Assembly (NCBI GenBank): GCA_017632155.1
Contig: JAGBRZ010000253.1
Coordinates: 1-35,985, forward strand
Direction: 5' to 3'
Source of the DNA: Clostridia bacterium
Lineage (GTDB): Bacteria > Bacillota_A > Clostridia > Oscillospirales > CAG-272
Length of the DNA stretch: 35,985 nucleotides
In this document: positions 7,548 through 14,932 of the stretch, piece after piece
Position numbering within the stretch: position 1 is the stretch's first letter
How the letters are laid out: each line of letters opens with the position of its first letter
Notes under the pieces: generated by a model
Seen by the model: only the letters and a program-made list of their open reading frames with translations
Database searches by the model: none
Told to the model about the DNA's origin: nothing
Program-made: the position numbers and the translations under genes

Positions 7548-8214
7548 TCTGTTTTACCTCCATCCTTGCACCACAATACTTACAATAAGCATCACTCATT
7601 TGCCTAAATCCGAAATCACTTCCACACTTTGAACAAGTGCATCTGTAATCAGTGGTGTATACACCTCCCTCGTCAGTTTCATCGACTAACCGTCTTTTGG
7701 GTGTATATATCCAATGCCCTGTCTTTGGCTCTTGCGGTTTGACGGGTGGCAATTCCCTCAACATTTTCTTGACCTTTTTCATAGCAATCTGAACAGGAAA
7801 ATTATCACAATCGTAATCCGGTATACGTTCTCCTTTATAGTTATATGTAAAAATCTTTATTGCTTCTCTTCGGCTTATTGCATCATTACATGGCTCTTGC
7901 GCTCCGCAGATAACAGCTCGTTCTATGTCAAAATGATTCTTTAGCCATTCCGCATTGTACGCTACCATTCCTGCGGTTCTGTATTTCAATGCCTTTTTAG
8001 GAACTTTGATATATTCATCCTCACATGGCTCTTGTCTATATCTCTTGCTTGCGTCCTCATACCCTTGCATATAAGCCTGTTCACGTTCTCTATGTAGGTT
8101 TTTTGGCTCTTGCTCTAATGCCTGTATAGCCATGTCAAGTGCATCTTCCTCATATGAACAATCATATTCTTGCTTTATTCTCTCCAAGTAGTGTATTGCT
8201 TCATCTACTCTCAT
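7540..8214 (-). CDS. Modular ISR-repeat protein with C-terminal zinc ribbon (long paralogue)
   Basis: 224 residues in visible modules. There is an N-terminal helical module (RVDEAIHYLERIKQEY, AIQALEQEP), a linker QEPCED, a middle module, a linker QEPCND, then AISRREAIKIF and LRELPPVKPQEP. It ends with GHWIY and a four-cysteine ribbon (CTCSKCG, YCKYCG). The layout parallels the downstream gene, as if both were assembled from the same parts. Function unknown. The GGAGG for the next gene lies in its last codons. Confidence 0.8.
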   Translation of the reverse strand: MRVDEAIHYLERIKQEYDCSYEEDALDMAIQALEQEPKNLHREREQAYMQGYEDASKRYRQEPCEDEYIKVPKKALKYRTAGMVAYNAEWLKNHFDIERAVICGAQEPCNDAISRREAIKIFTYNYKGERIPDYDCDNFPVQIAMKKVKKMLRELPPVKPQEPKTGHWIYTPKRRLVDETDEGGVYTTDYRCTCSKCGSDFGFRQMSDAYCKYCGARMEVKQNG

Positions 8215-8488
8215 ACTTCTCCTTTCTTATCTCGGCAAGAAAAACCTCACTTGCTGAAGGTATCATTTCTCGATACATCTTTAATTCTTTAAGCCATTCG
8301 GCAAGCTGACGGTGTTCGGATGCACATTGTTTGCATCTATTTAATTCTTTCTCACATCTTGGAATTGTTGTTTGTTCAACACTTTCTCTTTTTCTGTATT
8401 CACTTAGGGTATATTCCCATTTTGATATATCTTCTTCGTATCTTTCTGCCACTTCTTCGCAGTGCTTTATCGCTTCATCTATTGTCAT
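8201..8488 (-). CDS. Hypothetical helical protein
   Basis: A 95-residue, highly charged, all-helical protein. The opening TIDEAIKHCEEVAERYEE resembles the N-terminal module of the next gene (RVDEAIHYLERIKQEY), so it may be a free-standing form of that module. A CEKELNRCKQC segment has three cysteines. AGGGGTGACAAC precedes the ATG. Function unknown. Confidence 0.75.
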   Translation of the reverse strand: MTIDEAIKHCEEVAERYEEDISKWEYTLSEYRKRESVEQTTIPRCEKELNRCKQCASEHRQLAEWLKELKMYREMIPSASEVFLAEIRKEKYESR

Positions 8489-8492
8489 GTTG

Positions 8493-8651
8493 TCACCCCT
8501 TTTTCTGCTGCGTTTTATAGCAGTTCCTGTTTATGATCTCATGATACTTGTTAATGTTTTCTAACTGTTTCCTTTTGCTGTCCCGGTTGTGTTCCTGCCA
8601 TGCTTTATTCACGCTATAATGTGTTTTGGTGTATTGTTCAACCTTTGCCAT
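8493..8651 (-). CDS. Hypothetical 52-residue basic protein
   Basis: A short gene between 8609 and 8488. The ATG at 8651 follows GAGAGGGTAAAAA, and the TGA lies 4 nt before the next start. The product is basic and helical (KAWQEHNRDSKRKQL, then NKYHEIINRN). It overlaps the end of the upstream gene by 43 nt. It fills what would otherwise be the only gap in the early operon here. No family recognised. Confidence 0.65.
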   Translation of the reverse strand: MAKVEQYTKTHYSVNKAWQEHNRDSKRKQLENINKYHEIINRNCYKTQQKKG

Positions 8652-8830
8652 TTTTTACCCTCTCTCTCCGGCGCCTGTATGATCGTTATTCTCTTGTTTT
8701 TTATGTCTCGGTCGCCAATTACTCCGGCTATGTAGCCATAACGTTCTAACCTGTTTAATGTCTCCATAAGGTCTTCGTCTGAAGCGCAGGTTATTGTGTC
8801 GCCTGCTGCCAGATATTTGTATTTATTCAT
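8609..8830 (-). CDS. Hypothetical phage protein
   Basis: The start is placed at ATG 8830, which overlaps the upstream stop as ATGA behind AAAAAGGAGCACGC. A longer in-frame opening to 8962 would only be the shadow of the upstream gene. The 73-residue product (YKYLAAGDTITCASDEDLM, then LERYGYIAGV) looks like a small alpha/beta protein. Unrecognised. Confidence 0.72.
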   Translation of the reverse strand: MNKYKYLAAGDTITCASDEDLMETLNRLERYGYIAGVIGDRDIKNKRITIIQAPEREGKKWQRLNNTPKHIIA

Positions 8831-9048
8831 CCGCGTGCTCCTTTTTTTATGATCCCCCGCCGTATCAGCTCCGATATTAAGAAGCTCTCCCGGATCTTCG
8901 CCCCGGTCTCCGTCGTGCGTTCGCATAATACGTGGTGTTGATATACAGCTATAATGGTCCATCGTCTTTTGTAGTTTCTGTACTGGTTATTTGATTTATA
9001 TACTATTGTTATCTCCTGCCCTACAAGATCGTTGTAGTCTCGTGCCAT
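8827..9048 (-). CDS. Hypothetical phage protein
   Basis: A 73-residue basic protein, probably a small beta-strand fold (GQEITIVYKS, RWTIIAVYQHHVLCE) with a basic tail. A GAGGAGGAGAAG ribosome site precedes it. It sits just after the replication genes and is coupled to the next gene by ATGA. Unrecognised. Confidence 0.72.
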   Translation of the reverse strand: MARDYNDLVGQEITIVYKSNNQYRNYKRRWTIIAVYQHHVLCERTTETGAKIRESFLISELIRRGIIKKGARG

Positions 9049-9061
9049 CTTCTCCTCCTCT

Positions 9062-9358
9062 TTAGGTGTCGATCCATTGTAACCCGGCTCGCTCCATTTC
9101 TTTAAACTCCTCCGCTGTGTATGTCCTGCCCCTGAAGCCGCCCTCGTCTCTTTTTGGGATCAGATTGCTCACGTTCGGAGCATAACCCCCGGGGTTGTTC
9201 TCGATAAAATCATCAAGCGCCTTTTTCACTTCCCCGGGTGTGTACTTGTTCAAATGCTCCACCCATGTATTAAATGTTGCTTGCGGATCCTTGGGTTTAA
9301 AATTTGGAAAAATGTCGCATACACTCAGGTATATATCCCTTATTTCTTCTCTGGTCAT
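9062..9358 (-). CDS. Helicase-loader-like replication protein (G39P-type)
   Basis: A 98-residue helical protein with NTWVEHLNKYTPGEVKKAL and PNVSNLI segments. These recall the small phage helicase loader/inhibitor G39P and related N-terminal loader domains. Its ATG follows the replication initiator's TAA directly. The gene order initiator then loader is the usual one for phages that recruit the host helicase. No phage helicase or polymerase gene is present, which fits recruitment of host enzymes. The family call is from resemblance and is moderate. Confidence 0.6.
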   Translation of the reverse strand: MTREEIRDIYLSVCDIFPNFKPKDPQATFNTWVEHLNKYTPGEVKKALDDFIENNPGGYAPNVSNLIPKRDEGGFRGRTYTAEEFKEMERAGLQWIDT

Positions 9359-10048
9359 TTATATAACGTCCTTCCTGTAATCATACGTGTCAGCCTGCTG
9401 CCGTTTCTTCTCTGCGTCCTCTCGCTTCCATTTCATCATAGTTGCGTAATGGTCGCCGTATACTTTGCCCTTGCTTCTCATGTATGAGCTAAGGTTTTCG
9501 ATCATGTCCTGATACTCTCCCGGGTATGCTTTTATAAGCTCGTCCATCTCTTGGTCTGTCAGGTACACGTTGTTATAAATCCCGTATGGGTGTTTCATGG
9601 GTTCGGATTCCTCGCGCGCGTCAGTGAGAGTATATTCTTCTTTTCTTATATTCTTACTTTCTTCTATTGTGGTCGCTTGTTGGTCGCTTGTCTGGCGTGT
9701 TGTTGGTCGTTTTGTTGGTCGTTCTGCGTCGGGTATATCCTGATAAACTCCGTAATTTACTACAGTTATAACGCTGTATCTGTTGGTCGTTTTGATGGCT
9801 ATTTCGTTGGTCGTTTTTAGGTGCTCTAATGCTGTCCTTATTTCTCGCTCGGACATCTTGAGCTCTTTTGCCAATGCTTTGCGCCCGGTAACAAACGACC
9901 CGCGCTTTATGATCTGCCCTCTGTATCTTCCGTCTTTCCAGTTAGCTTTAAACAAACAATGTAAAAACACCCGGCATGTGTTTGCATCCGTGTACCATTC
10001 CCACTGCAGCATCTTCCTATGTAGTTTTATGAAGCCTTCTTCGATCAT
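9359..10048 (-). CDS. Replication initiator / DnaD-like replisome organiser
   Basis: 229 residues. Residues 1-105 form a winged-helix replisome-organiser N-terminus (FIKLHRKMLQWEW, GRKALAKELKMSEREIR, VVNYGVYQDIP). A polar low-complexity linker follows (ERPTKRPTTRQTSDQQ), then a C-terminal domain (from about residue 150) that would contact helicase or loader. Known members bind an origin, often inside their own gene. The linker-coding DNA at about 9660-9725 carries TTGGTCG-type repeats that are a plausible origin (inference). The ATG at 10048 overlaps the upstream stop. Confidence 0.8.
   Translation of the reverse strand: MIEEGFIKLHRKMLQWEWYTDANTCRVFLHCLFKANWKDGRYRGQIIKRGSFVTGRKALAKELKMSEREIRTALEHLKTTNEIAIKTTNRYSVITVVNYGVYQDIPDAERPTKRPTTRQTSDQQATTIEESKNIRKEEYTLTDAREESEPMKHPYGIYNNVYLTDQEMDELIKAYPGEYQDMIENLSSYMRSKGKVYGDHYATMMKWKREDAEKKRQQADTYDYRKDVI
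9660..9815. repeat. TTGGTCG-rich repeats inside the initiator gene (possible origin)
   Basis: The heptamer TTGGTCG or near copies occur at about 9679, 9697, 9714, 9783 and 9805, in DNA coding for the initiator's linker and winged helix. Phage initiators often bind iterons placed within their own gene, so this is a reasonable candidate replication origin. It could instead reflect repeated T-K-R-P-T codons. Confidence 0.35.
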
Positions 10049-10344
10049 TCAAAACACCCCGCCCTGCAGCGCTCCTCTTTTGATTCTCTCCATGCCTTGA
10101 CCTGTGTGTTGGCCTGCAGGTCTATGAAGTTGTATTCGCTCTGGATCTTCCTGCGTAGCCTTGTTACTGTGTCGTATGTGGGGAGCCCGTAATGGTTTAA
10201 ATTCTCAATCATTACGCCAAACGGAACCGACATGGCAGCAGGCGCTATCTTCTTACATACTGCATGATATAGATGTATGTCGCTGTTCCTTGCGTTCTCA
10301 TCATTTAACATTATGTCCGCTATAATTTCTGTTAATCCTGACAC
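10045..10344 (-). CDS. Hypothetical replication-region protein
   Basis: A 99-residue helical protein. It begins at GTG (10344) behind a strong GGGAGGT ribosome site; no ATG is better placed. The segment TYDTVTRLRRKIQSEY resembles a DNA-binding recognition helix, and a similar small protein often precedes phage initiators. The stop overlaps the initiator's ATG. I do not recognise a named family. Confidence 0.72.
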   Translation of the reverse strand: MSGLTEIIADIMLNDENARNSDIHLYHAVCKKIAPAAMSVPFGVMIENLNHYGLPTYDTVTRLRRKIQSEYNFIDLQANTQVKAWRESKEERCRAGCFE

Positions 10345-10346
10345 GT

Positions 10347-10739
10347 TTATACCTCCCTTATCCGTAATCCGTACCGGTATAACATCAACTTACGTTTTAT
10401 GATGTAATCCTTTGTCCTCATGCCCTTTGTGTCCTCAACAACGCACCGGCAGGTCTCCAGATCTTCGTAAACAAAATCCGCGGTATAATATACGGCCCGC
10501 TCTAACAGCTTACCCTTGATCACGCCGCCGCGGGGTCCTCTCCGATCGGGCTCTCTCTGCGCCGGTATGATCTCGTATCGGACCTGCCGCTGCAGATTGC
10601 CGATTGCTCCCGCACTCTCCGCCAGCTTAAGCTCCATCCAGCGCCTGTATTCCTTCTTGCTGTCGAATACTTCCCCGTCGACCTCTATCTTTTGATTTCT
10701 GTATTTGTTCGGGCTTCTCCCGTAATATTGCCAGGCCAT
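10347..10739 (-). CDS. DUF1064 protein, PD-(D/E)XK Holliday-junction resolvase-like nuclease
   Basis: 130 residues. The family signature is visible: an opening K-Y-R-NQK, then FDSKKEYRRWMELKLAE (E in KEY), TADFVYE (catalytic D) and VVEDTKG (the E-x-K of a PD-(D/E)XK site), ending KLMLYRYG. DUF1064 proteins are related to phage T7 endonuclease I-type resolvases and occupy the place of RusA in recombination modules. It lies downstream of RecT, separated by a short gap with a hairpin. The AAGGAGGATAA ribosome site is strong. Confidence 0.82.
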   Translation of the reverse strand: MAWQYYGRSPNKYRNQKIEVDGEVFDSKKEYRRWMELKLAESAGAIGNLQRQVRYEIIPAQREPDRRGPRGGVIKGKLLERAVYYTADFVYEDLETCRCVVEDTKGMRTKDYIIKRKLMLYRYGLRIREV

Positions 10740-10753
10740 TTATCCTCCTTCCT

Positions 10754-10780
10754 GCCTGTGACGCAATATGCGCCACAGGC
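10754..10780 (-). promoter_or_regulatory. Stable hairpin in the gap upstream of the resolvase gene
   Basis: GCCTGTG...CACAGGC with an inner CGC/GCG pair gives an 11-position stem with one A-C mismatch and a 5-nt loop. It lies 15 nt before the resolvase start and just upstream of the ribosome site. There is no T-run after it, so it is more likely an RNA-stability or translation-modulating element than a terminator. Confidence 0.5.
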
Positions 10781-10845
10781 TAAAACAGGCTTACAATAGA
10801 GTATTAGTTGTGATACAAACGCCCTGTATAGCATAAAGTTAATAG

Positions 10846-11742
10846 TTACCCAAATAACGCCGCCGCAGGATCCTCCGCGGGTGCAGGTGCCTGCGTCTGC
10901 TTCTTTTCTTTTGCCGGGGCTTCTTTCGGTGCCGGTTCGGCAGCAGGCTCCGTTGCCTGTGTGTCTATTACGTTGTCGTCGTCAAACTCTACATAGTTCT
11001 TTGTGCCGTCCTCGTTAATGACCGCCATATCGGCATCATATGCGCTCTGCATCTCAATGCTCATTATTCCCCACTTGCTTATTAACTGGCGGAGCATTGT
11101 CTTGTATGCCATGCCGTCGAAGTCTTTACTCCAAAATGTGTACTTAGTGCCGCGGTCTAAGTCTCCCTGATAGCCTGAACTGTATTTGCGCGCGTGCTGT
11201 TCCATCTTCTTGCGGCTCCAATAGATCGCCTTGCGGTATCCGTTATTCAATTCAAAAAACGCATAATAACCGGCCGTGGGTGCCTGCTCCCTCTGCTCCT
11301 CGTCTTCTATAAGCTCTATCTCTATGTCTTCCTCCAATGGATTAAACCGTATGAGCTCGCCTTCCTTGACCGCCAATACATTGAGCTTGCGGTATTCTCC
11401 CGAGCGGATCGCTAACTGTATATAGCCCTTATATCCGAGCACAAATTGCGCGACCTTGCCCTTGTTCTTGTCATTGAATGGCACCATGTAGTAGTTGCCA
11501 AGCTGCGGGCTCGGTGATAACTTAAGCCCCGCGCCTAACATTGCGGCGCTGAGTATAGACTCGTTCGTGCATTTCTGCAGCTCCGCGTTCGCATTAACTG
11601 CGGATACTATAGACGTTATAAACTTCTGGCCGTCCTTGCCGAGCATCTTGTTGATCTGATCCCTTGCTGCGTCCCTGAGCATAAAATTATTGAAGCTCAG
11701 CCTCTGCTGTTCCTGTTTTACTAAATTATTTTGTACCGCCAT
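10846..11742 (-). CDS. recT: RecT-family single-strand annealing recombinase
   Basis: A 298-residue RecT/Redbeta-type annealing protein that pairs ssDNA produced by the partner exonuclease. The core shows the family pattern: FITSIVSAVNANAELQKC, SAAMLGAGLKLSPS, YYMVPF, GYKGYIQLAIRSG and MAYKTMLRQLISKWG. The last ~55 residues are an acidic then P/A/E-rich tail ending ALFG, like SSB-type tails that dock on other proteins. It is in an operon with YqaJ exonuclease and DUF1351, the standard phage recombination set. Confidence 0.95.
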   Translation of the reverse strand: MAVQNNLVKQEQQRLSFNNFMLRDAARDQINKMLGKDGQKFITSIVSAVNANAELQKCTNESILSAAMLGAGLKLSPSPQLGNYYMVPFNDKNKGKVAQFVLGYKGYIQLAIRSGEYRKLNVLAVKEGELIRFNPLEEDIEIELIEDEEQREQAPTAGYYAFFELNNGYRKAIYWSRKKMEQHARKYSSGYQGDLDRGTKYTFWSKDFDGMAYKTMLRQLISKWGIMSIEMQSAYDADMAVINEDGTKNYVEFDDDNVIDTQATEPAAEPAPKEAPAKEKKQTQAPAPAEDPAAALFG

Positions 11743-11911
11743 CTTGACCCTCCTCGTACTTAAAAGATATTATCAACTCTATGTCTTTGCCCTGCTCCTG
11801 CGCCTGCTTTAACAATGGCTTGCAGTAATCGCAAGGGCTTACGGTGTCGTAAAACGCTGCCGCGTCTACGCGCTCACCGTCTTGGTTCGTTCGTGTAACA
11901 TTTACAAGCAT
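11726..11911 (-). CDS. Small CxxC protein, unknown function
   Basis: A 61-residue protein with one SPCDYCKPLL motif at residues 26-35 and a C-terminal strand IELIISFKYEE. The PCxxC element recalls the zinc-binding half of deaminases, but the HxE half is absent, so activity is not expected. It sits between DUF1351 and RecT, overlapping RecT's start by 17 nt, and may serve the recombination complex (inference). Confidence 0.7.
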   Translation of the reverse strand: MLVNVTRTNQDGERVDAAAFYDTVSPCDYCKPLLKQAQEQGKDIELIISFKYEEGQDGGTK

Positions 11912-11921
11912 CTTGCTCCTC

Positions 11922-12797
11922 CTATTTGTTTGCTATCGGCTTGTACTGGATCCCGCGCTCCTCAAAAAACGCCTTTAATTCCTTCGCCTGTCCTGCTGTA
12001 AGCAATGCCGCAAAACTCACCCACACCTTGGGCTCCTCGTACGGTACGGGCTCGGGATCTGCAGGTGTCTCTGCCGGTTCGGGTTCCTGCGCTGCCTGTT
12101 CTGCCGCCGCCTGCGCCTCTGCCTGTGCTCTCATCTCAGCTTCCAGTCTTGCCTTCTCTGCCGCTTCCTTCCGTTTCTGTATCTCAGACATTTCACGGGC
12201 TTTATTTAGGGCTGTATTCATGTCGAGGGTATTTTTATATACCTCTACCGCTTCGAAGCCAAATTCGGGTAAGCTCGTTAGTGTGGCTGTGTCTTCCTGT
12301 ATCTTTGCTATGGCGTTCTTTATGTCCTGCTTTGCGGCTGCTATAGATACGGATTTATTGAGCCATCTGTCCTGCCATATATTGCACAATTTCAGCCACT
12401 CCGGCGGGCGTGTGGTCAGGTCTTCCTGAAGCTCTCCCTCCCAGTATGCGTTTATCTTCTCGCGCTTTTCTTCCTTCTCGCGTGTCTCGTAATCCTTTAC
12501 CTGCGCGTCAATGACTGCCACCGGCTTGTCTATGATCTTGATTATCTCACCGATCTGCGTCTTGAATACATTAAACGGTTCCATGTATTCGCGCTCGCGT
12601 CTTATGCGCTCGTCGTTTATTGCCTTCTTCAGCTTGTTAAGGTCTGCCCGGTCTGCCTTGGCCTGCTGTATCTGCTCGTCGTTGTATACGGTCGTCTCGT
12701 ATACGTGTACGCGCTCCTCCAGTTCTGCCTTCAGCTCCTCAAAGTTAAATTCGATCGCCTTGGGCTGTTCGTACGGTGTTACTTTTAATTCCATCAT
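11922..12797 (-). CDS. DUF1351 recombination-associated protein
   Basis: 291 residues, mostly coiled coil. The N-terminal half (residues 10-135, with DRADLNKLKKAINDERI and EIIKIIDKPVAVIDAQVK) matches the DUF1351 phage family. A helical segment and an A/E/Q/P-rich linker (about 205-255) follow. The C-terminal ~40 residues (WVSFAALLTAGQAKELKAFF) resemble a small recombination-protein docking region. DUF1351 genes regularly sit between an exonuclease and RecT, as here. The biochemical role is not established. Confidence 0.85.
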   Translation of the reverse strand: MMELKVTPYEQPKAIEFNFEELKAELEERVHVYETTVYNDEQIQQAKADRADLNKLKKAINDERIRREREYMEPFNVFKTQIGEIIKIIDKPVAVIDAQVKDYETREKEEKREKINAYWEGELQEDLTTRPPEWLKLCNIWQDRWLNKSVSIAAAKQDIKNAIAKIQEDTATLTSLPEFGFEAVEVYKNTLDMNTALNKAREMSEIQKRKEAAEKARLEAEMRAQAEAQAAAEQAAQEPEPAETPADPEPVPYEEPKVWVSFAALLTAGQAKELKAFFEERGIQYKPIANK

Positions 12798-12819
12798 TTT
12801 TTTGTATCCCTCTCTTTCT

Positions 12820-13470
12820 TTAAATGTTTAATATCATCGGAGGCTCTCTGTCCTCTATGATGTACTGGTGAAATGTTTCTTCGCGCTGCATAAGGTAGGT
12901 TATATCGTCCTCGACGTCTGCGCGCTCGATTATGTAATGCTTGGTGTTCAGAAATATGTCGCCGTCATATTCATATTTGAGCTGTGCCTTTAGGATCGCG
13001 AAGTCAAACTCCGTTACGGCTAAATAGTGGATTATCTGGCAGTAATAGTTATCGGGGATCCTGTGGTTCCATTTTTCCTTTTGTATGCTCTGCAGTATGT
13101 TGGTTGTCTTGCATTCAAAAATCCCACGGCGCCCGGTCTCTTTCTCTGTGAGCCATCCGTCAAGGCTTGCGTGTGCATATGGGTATTTGTCATTAAACCA
13201 TATGTTGTTTGCTGTATATCCGACCTCATACTGCGGATAGTCGAGCGCGAATAGCTCCCGCAGGTACTTCTCCGCTTTGGTGCCATATTTTACGTAATCC
13301 TTGTCGCTTATGTCTTCCGCCTTCTGCCTGCCGGTCTTTATCCTCCACAGGTCTATATTGCTCATGTATGGATTATTCCCGACTACTGCCGCCGCCTCGG
13401 ATCCGCCGATATATGAACCCCTGCGTCCCATCCATTCTTTACGGCTTTTTAACTTTTCCATCCTCACCAT
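12820..13470 (-). CDS. YqaJ-type viral exonuclease (lambda Exo-like)
   Basis: 216 residues. The 5'-3' exonuclease resects dsDNA ends for RecT. YqaJ signatures are visible: GSYIGGSEAAAVVGNNPY (20-37), then the nuclease residues in HASLDGWL and GIFECKTTN (the D...E-x-K site), and YYCQIIHYL as the conserved Q/Y helix. The length is typical. The start at 13470 follows GGAGGGAACAG; an internal ATG at 13461 is a weaker alternative. It overlaps the upstream small gene by 32 nt. Confidence 0.93.
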   Translation of the reverse strand: MVRMEKLKSRKEWMGRRGSYIGGSEAAAVVGNNPYMSNIDLWRIKTGRQKAEDISDKDYVKYGTKAEKYLRELFALDYPQYEVGYTANNIWFNDKYPYAHASLDGWLTEKETGRRGIFECKTTNILQSIQKEKWNHRIPDNYYCQIIHYLAVTEFDFAILKAQLKYEYDGDIFLNTKHYIIERADVEDDITYLMQREETFHQYIIEDREPPMILNI

Positions 13471-13627
13471 TTTCTGTTCCCTCCGGGTCTGCGTCGGCGT
13501 CTGTTATGGGCTTATATGTCACCCTGTCCCGACATCCTAACGACAGAAGCGTACTCACTAATGCCGCTACGTCGTCCTCGCTGATCACCCTGATCTTTCT
13601 TGTTTCTCCTACACTTACAGCAAACAT
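13439..13627 (-). CDS. Hypothetical phage protein
   Basis: A 62-residue protein with an N-terminal strand-helix unit (VSVGETRKIRVISEDDVAAL) and an acidic disordered tail (DADADPEGTENGEDG). GTAGGAGGAAATAAAAAT precedes the ATG. The tail overlaps the exonuclease gene. Similar small leaders precede YqaJ genes. Function unknown. Confidence 0.7.
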   Translation of the reverse strand: MFAVSVGETRKIRVISEDDVAALVSTLLSLGCRDRVTYKPITDADADPEGTENGEDGKVKKP

Positions 13628-13644
13628 ATTTTTATTTCCTCCTA

Positions 13645-13764
13645 CTAATTATTTATGTCCGTTATGTAATCCCGTATGTCTTCGATTACCAAGCACGCGG
13701 CCTTTATAAGGCTGCACGCTAACCCGGATATGATCACCGCTGCTTCAATATACAGATACATCAT
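13645..13764 (-). CDS. 39-residue membrane mini-protein
   Basis: A short gene with a strong ribosome site (TGGAGGGGAAAAAAG) inside the end of the upstream gene. Residues 5-27 form a hydrophobic segment (IEAAVIISGLACSLIKAACL) followed by an acidic tail. Start ATG at 13764, or 13761 directly after it. Function unknown. It fits the spacing between two real genes and would otherwise be an unexplained ~118-nt gap. Confidence 0.6.
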   Translation of the reverse strand: MMYLYIEAAVIISGLACSLIKAACLVIEDIRDYITDINN

Positions 13765-13942
13765 CTTTTTTCCCCTCCAAAAATCTGTATAACTGCTGAT
13801 CTACTATAAAATACGTGTTTTTGCCGCCCTTCCTCGTCTTCTTCTTAATGCAATAACCGAAGGGGCAGTCTCCGTTTAATATCCACCCGTGAATGTTAAA
13901 GGGTGTCATGCCGAGTATTTTTGCCGCCTCTGGTACTGTCAT
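13745..13942 (-). CDS. Excisionase-like / MerR-type helix-turn-helix protein
   Basis: 65 residues opening with TVPEAAKILGMTPFNIHGWI, the helix-turn-helix of the MerR/HTH_17 excisionase superfamily. A wing (KGGKNTYFIVD) and a C-terminal helix follow. Proteins of this size can act as excisionases or as DNA-bending regulators. No other Xis candidate exists in the genome, and an early-operon location would provide Xis on induction (inference). A GGAGG precedes the ATG. Confidence 0.72.
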   Translation of the reverse strand: MTVPEAAKILGMTPFNIHGWILNGDCPFGYCIKKKTRKGGKNTYFIVDQQLYRFLEGKKDDVSVY

Positions 13943-13943
13943 T

Positions 13944-14204
13944 CTATGCGCCTCCCTCCTGCTCCTCTACGCTTATGTATGTAGCCGTGTTTATGATCGT
14001 CTCCATGACGTCTGTAAGCTCGTACTCGTCTGCGCTGTGCTCTATAATGTCGCGCGCTACTGCTTCGACCGTGTCTATGTCGGTGCCCTGTCTGGCAATG
14101 TCAAACATATTGCTATATGCTTTATTGTTGCCGCATGTATAGAAGCCATTTCTGCAGCACATCTCGCGTAGATCGTCCGTGTCAATGTTGTAATGTACTA
14201 ACAC
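13944..14204 (-). CDS. Hypothetical early protein
   Basis: An 86-residue protein with segments FYTCGNNKAYSNMFD and DTVEAVARDIIEHS, typical of a helical protein family widespread in Clostridia phages without known function. GAAACGGAGGGATACAAG precedes the ATG. It lies between the Cro-like and excisionase-like genes. Confidence 0.72.
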   Translation of the reverse strand: MLVHYNIDTDDLREMCCRNGFYTCGNNKAYSNMFDIARQGTDIDTVEAVARDIIEHSADEYELTDVMETIINTATYISVEEQEGGA

Positions 14205-14224
14205 CTTGTATCCCTCCGTTTCCT

Positions 14225-14422
14225 TTACGCCACGCCGTCCATGAAATATTCAAGCGGCAGGTTTAATGCCTTGCAGATCTTGTAGTATTCCACACAGTCA
14301 ATCTTGCGATCCTTTATGCAAATGTCGCTAATCTGCGAATTTGTCAGCCCGGTCTTTTCTGCTAAGAATGTCTGCTTGATCCCGTTCTCCTGCAGGTACT
14401 TCTTAATTCTCTCGCCTACCAT
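14225..14422 (-). CDS. Cro-like XRE-family regulator
   Basis: A 65-residue helix-turn-helix protein that is just one XRE domain (GIKQTFLAEKTGLTNSQISD, then ICKALNLPLEYF). Its position in the leftward operon, opposite the lysogenic repressor, is that of Cro. A 17-bp operator identical in form to those at the early promoter lies 21 nt upstream of its start, so it may be self-regulated or repressed by the lysogenic repressor. AGGAGGTGAGAAC precedes the ATG. Confidence 0.85.
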   Translation of the reverse strand: MVGERIKKYLQENGIKQTFLAEKTGLTNSQISDICIKDRKIDCVEYYKICKALNLPLEYFMDGVA

Positions 14423-14442
14423 GTTCTCACCTCCTGTCCTTG

Positions 14443-14459
14443 GTACGGTTATACCGTAC
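14443..14459. promoter_or_regulatory. Operator O3, upstream of the Cro-like gene
   Basis: GTACGGTTATACCGTAC is a palindrome with 7-bp arms and a 3-bp centre. It shares the GTACGG-5-CCGTAC design with the operators at the early promoter. On the minus strand a TATAAA (14460-14465) abuts it, so it may cover the start site of a secondary promoter. A good -35 is not visible. Confidence 0.75.
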
Positions 14460-14507
14460 TTTATAGTTATAATAAAAATGCCCTCGTAACCTCCGGGGCG
14501 GGTTGTT

Positions 14508-14699
14508 TTACTCTACAAGTGCGCGCCTTGCTTCAGGTGCGCTGTATACTGCTGTCGTCGGGTTGTGCTTTGATGGCTTATCAATATGTATTATGCCGTT
14601 ATAGTCAACCATTGCCACGTTATAGCGGCGGCCTTCATATACTACGTGCTTGCCCTCAAACTCCGCCCGGAGCATTTCTATGTATTCCCTGTACGCCAT
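14508..14699 (-). CDS. Hypothetical early protein
   Basis: A 63-residue protein that looks like a small beta fold (GKHVVYEGRRYNVAMVDYNGIIHID) with a helical C-terminus (APEARRALVE). GGAGGGCACGAGG precedes the ATG. It lies between the early promoter and the Cro-like gene. Unrecognised. Confidence 0.72.
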   Translation of the reverse strand: MAYREYIEMLRAEFEGKHVVYEGRRYNVAMVDYNGIIHIDKPSKHNPTTAVYSAPEARRALVE

Positions 14700-14722
14700 C
14701 CTCGTGCCCTCCTCTATGTCTG

Positions 14723-14887
14723 TTATCTATATGTTATATGCCAGTCTATTGTTTCCTCTGCTACTTTTTCGCGGTCGCATCTGCAAATAAGCTCGTTATC
14801 TCTATAAACCACAAATTCTTTCCCGAAGCCTACGCTTCTCGGCTCTTTTTTTATGATATAACCGCGGTATTCTCTCTCGTCTGTCAT
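14723..14887 (-). CDS. Hypothetical 54-residue early protein
   Basis: A short gene with a strong AGGAGGGCATAGA ribosome site. The product is a charged small beta-type protein (YRGYIIKKEPRSVGFGKE, FVVYRDNELICRC). It is the second gene of the early operon. Unrecognised, but spacing and ribosome site are those of a real gene. Confidence 0.65.
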   Translation of the reverse strand: MTDEREYRGYIIKKEPRSVGFGKEFVVYRDNELICRCDREKVAEETIDWHITYR

Positions 14888-14932
14888 TCTATGCCCTCCT
14901 GCCGGGGTCTGCCGCCCCGGCTCGGCTTGTTT

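Noticed and set aside
11726..11911. Cytidine deaminase
   Set aside because: PCxxC is present but the HxE motif is missing and the protein is too short.
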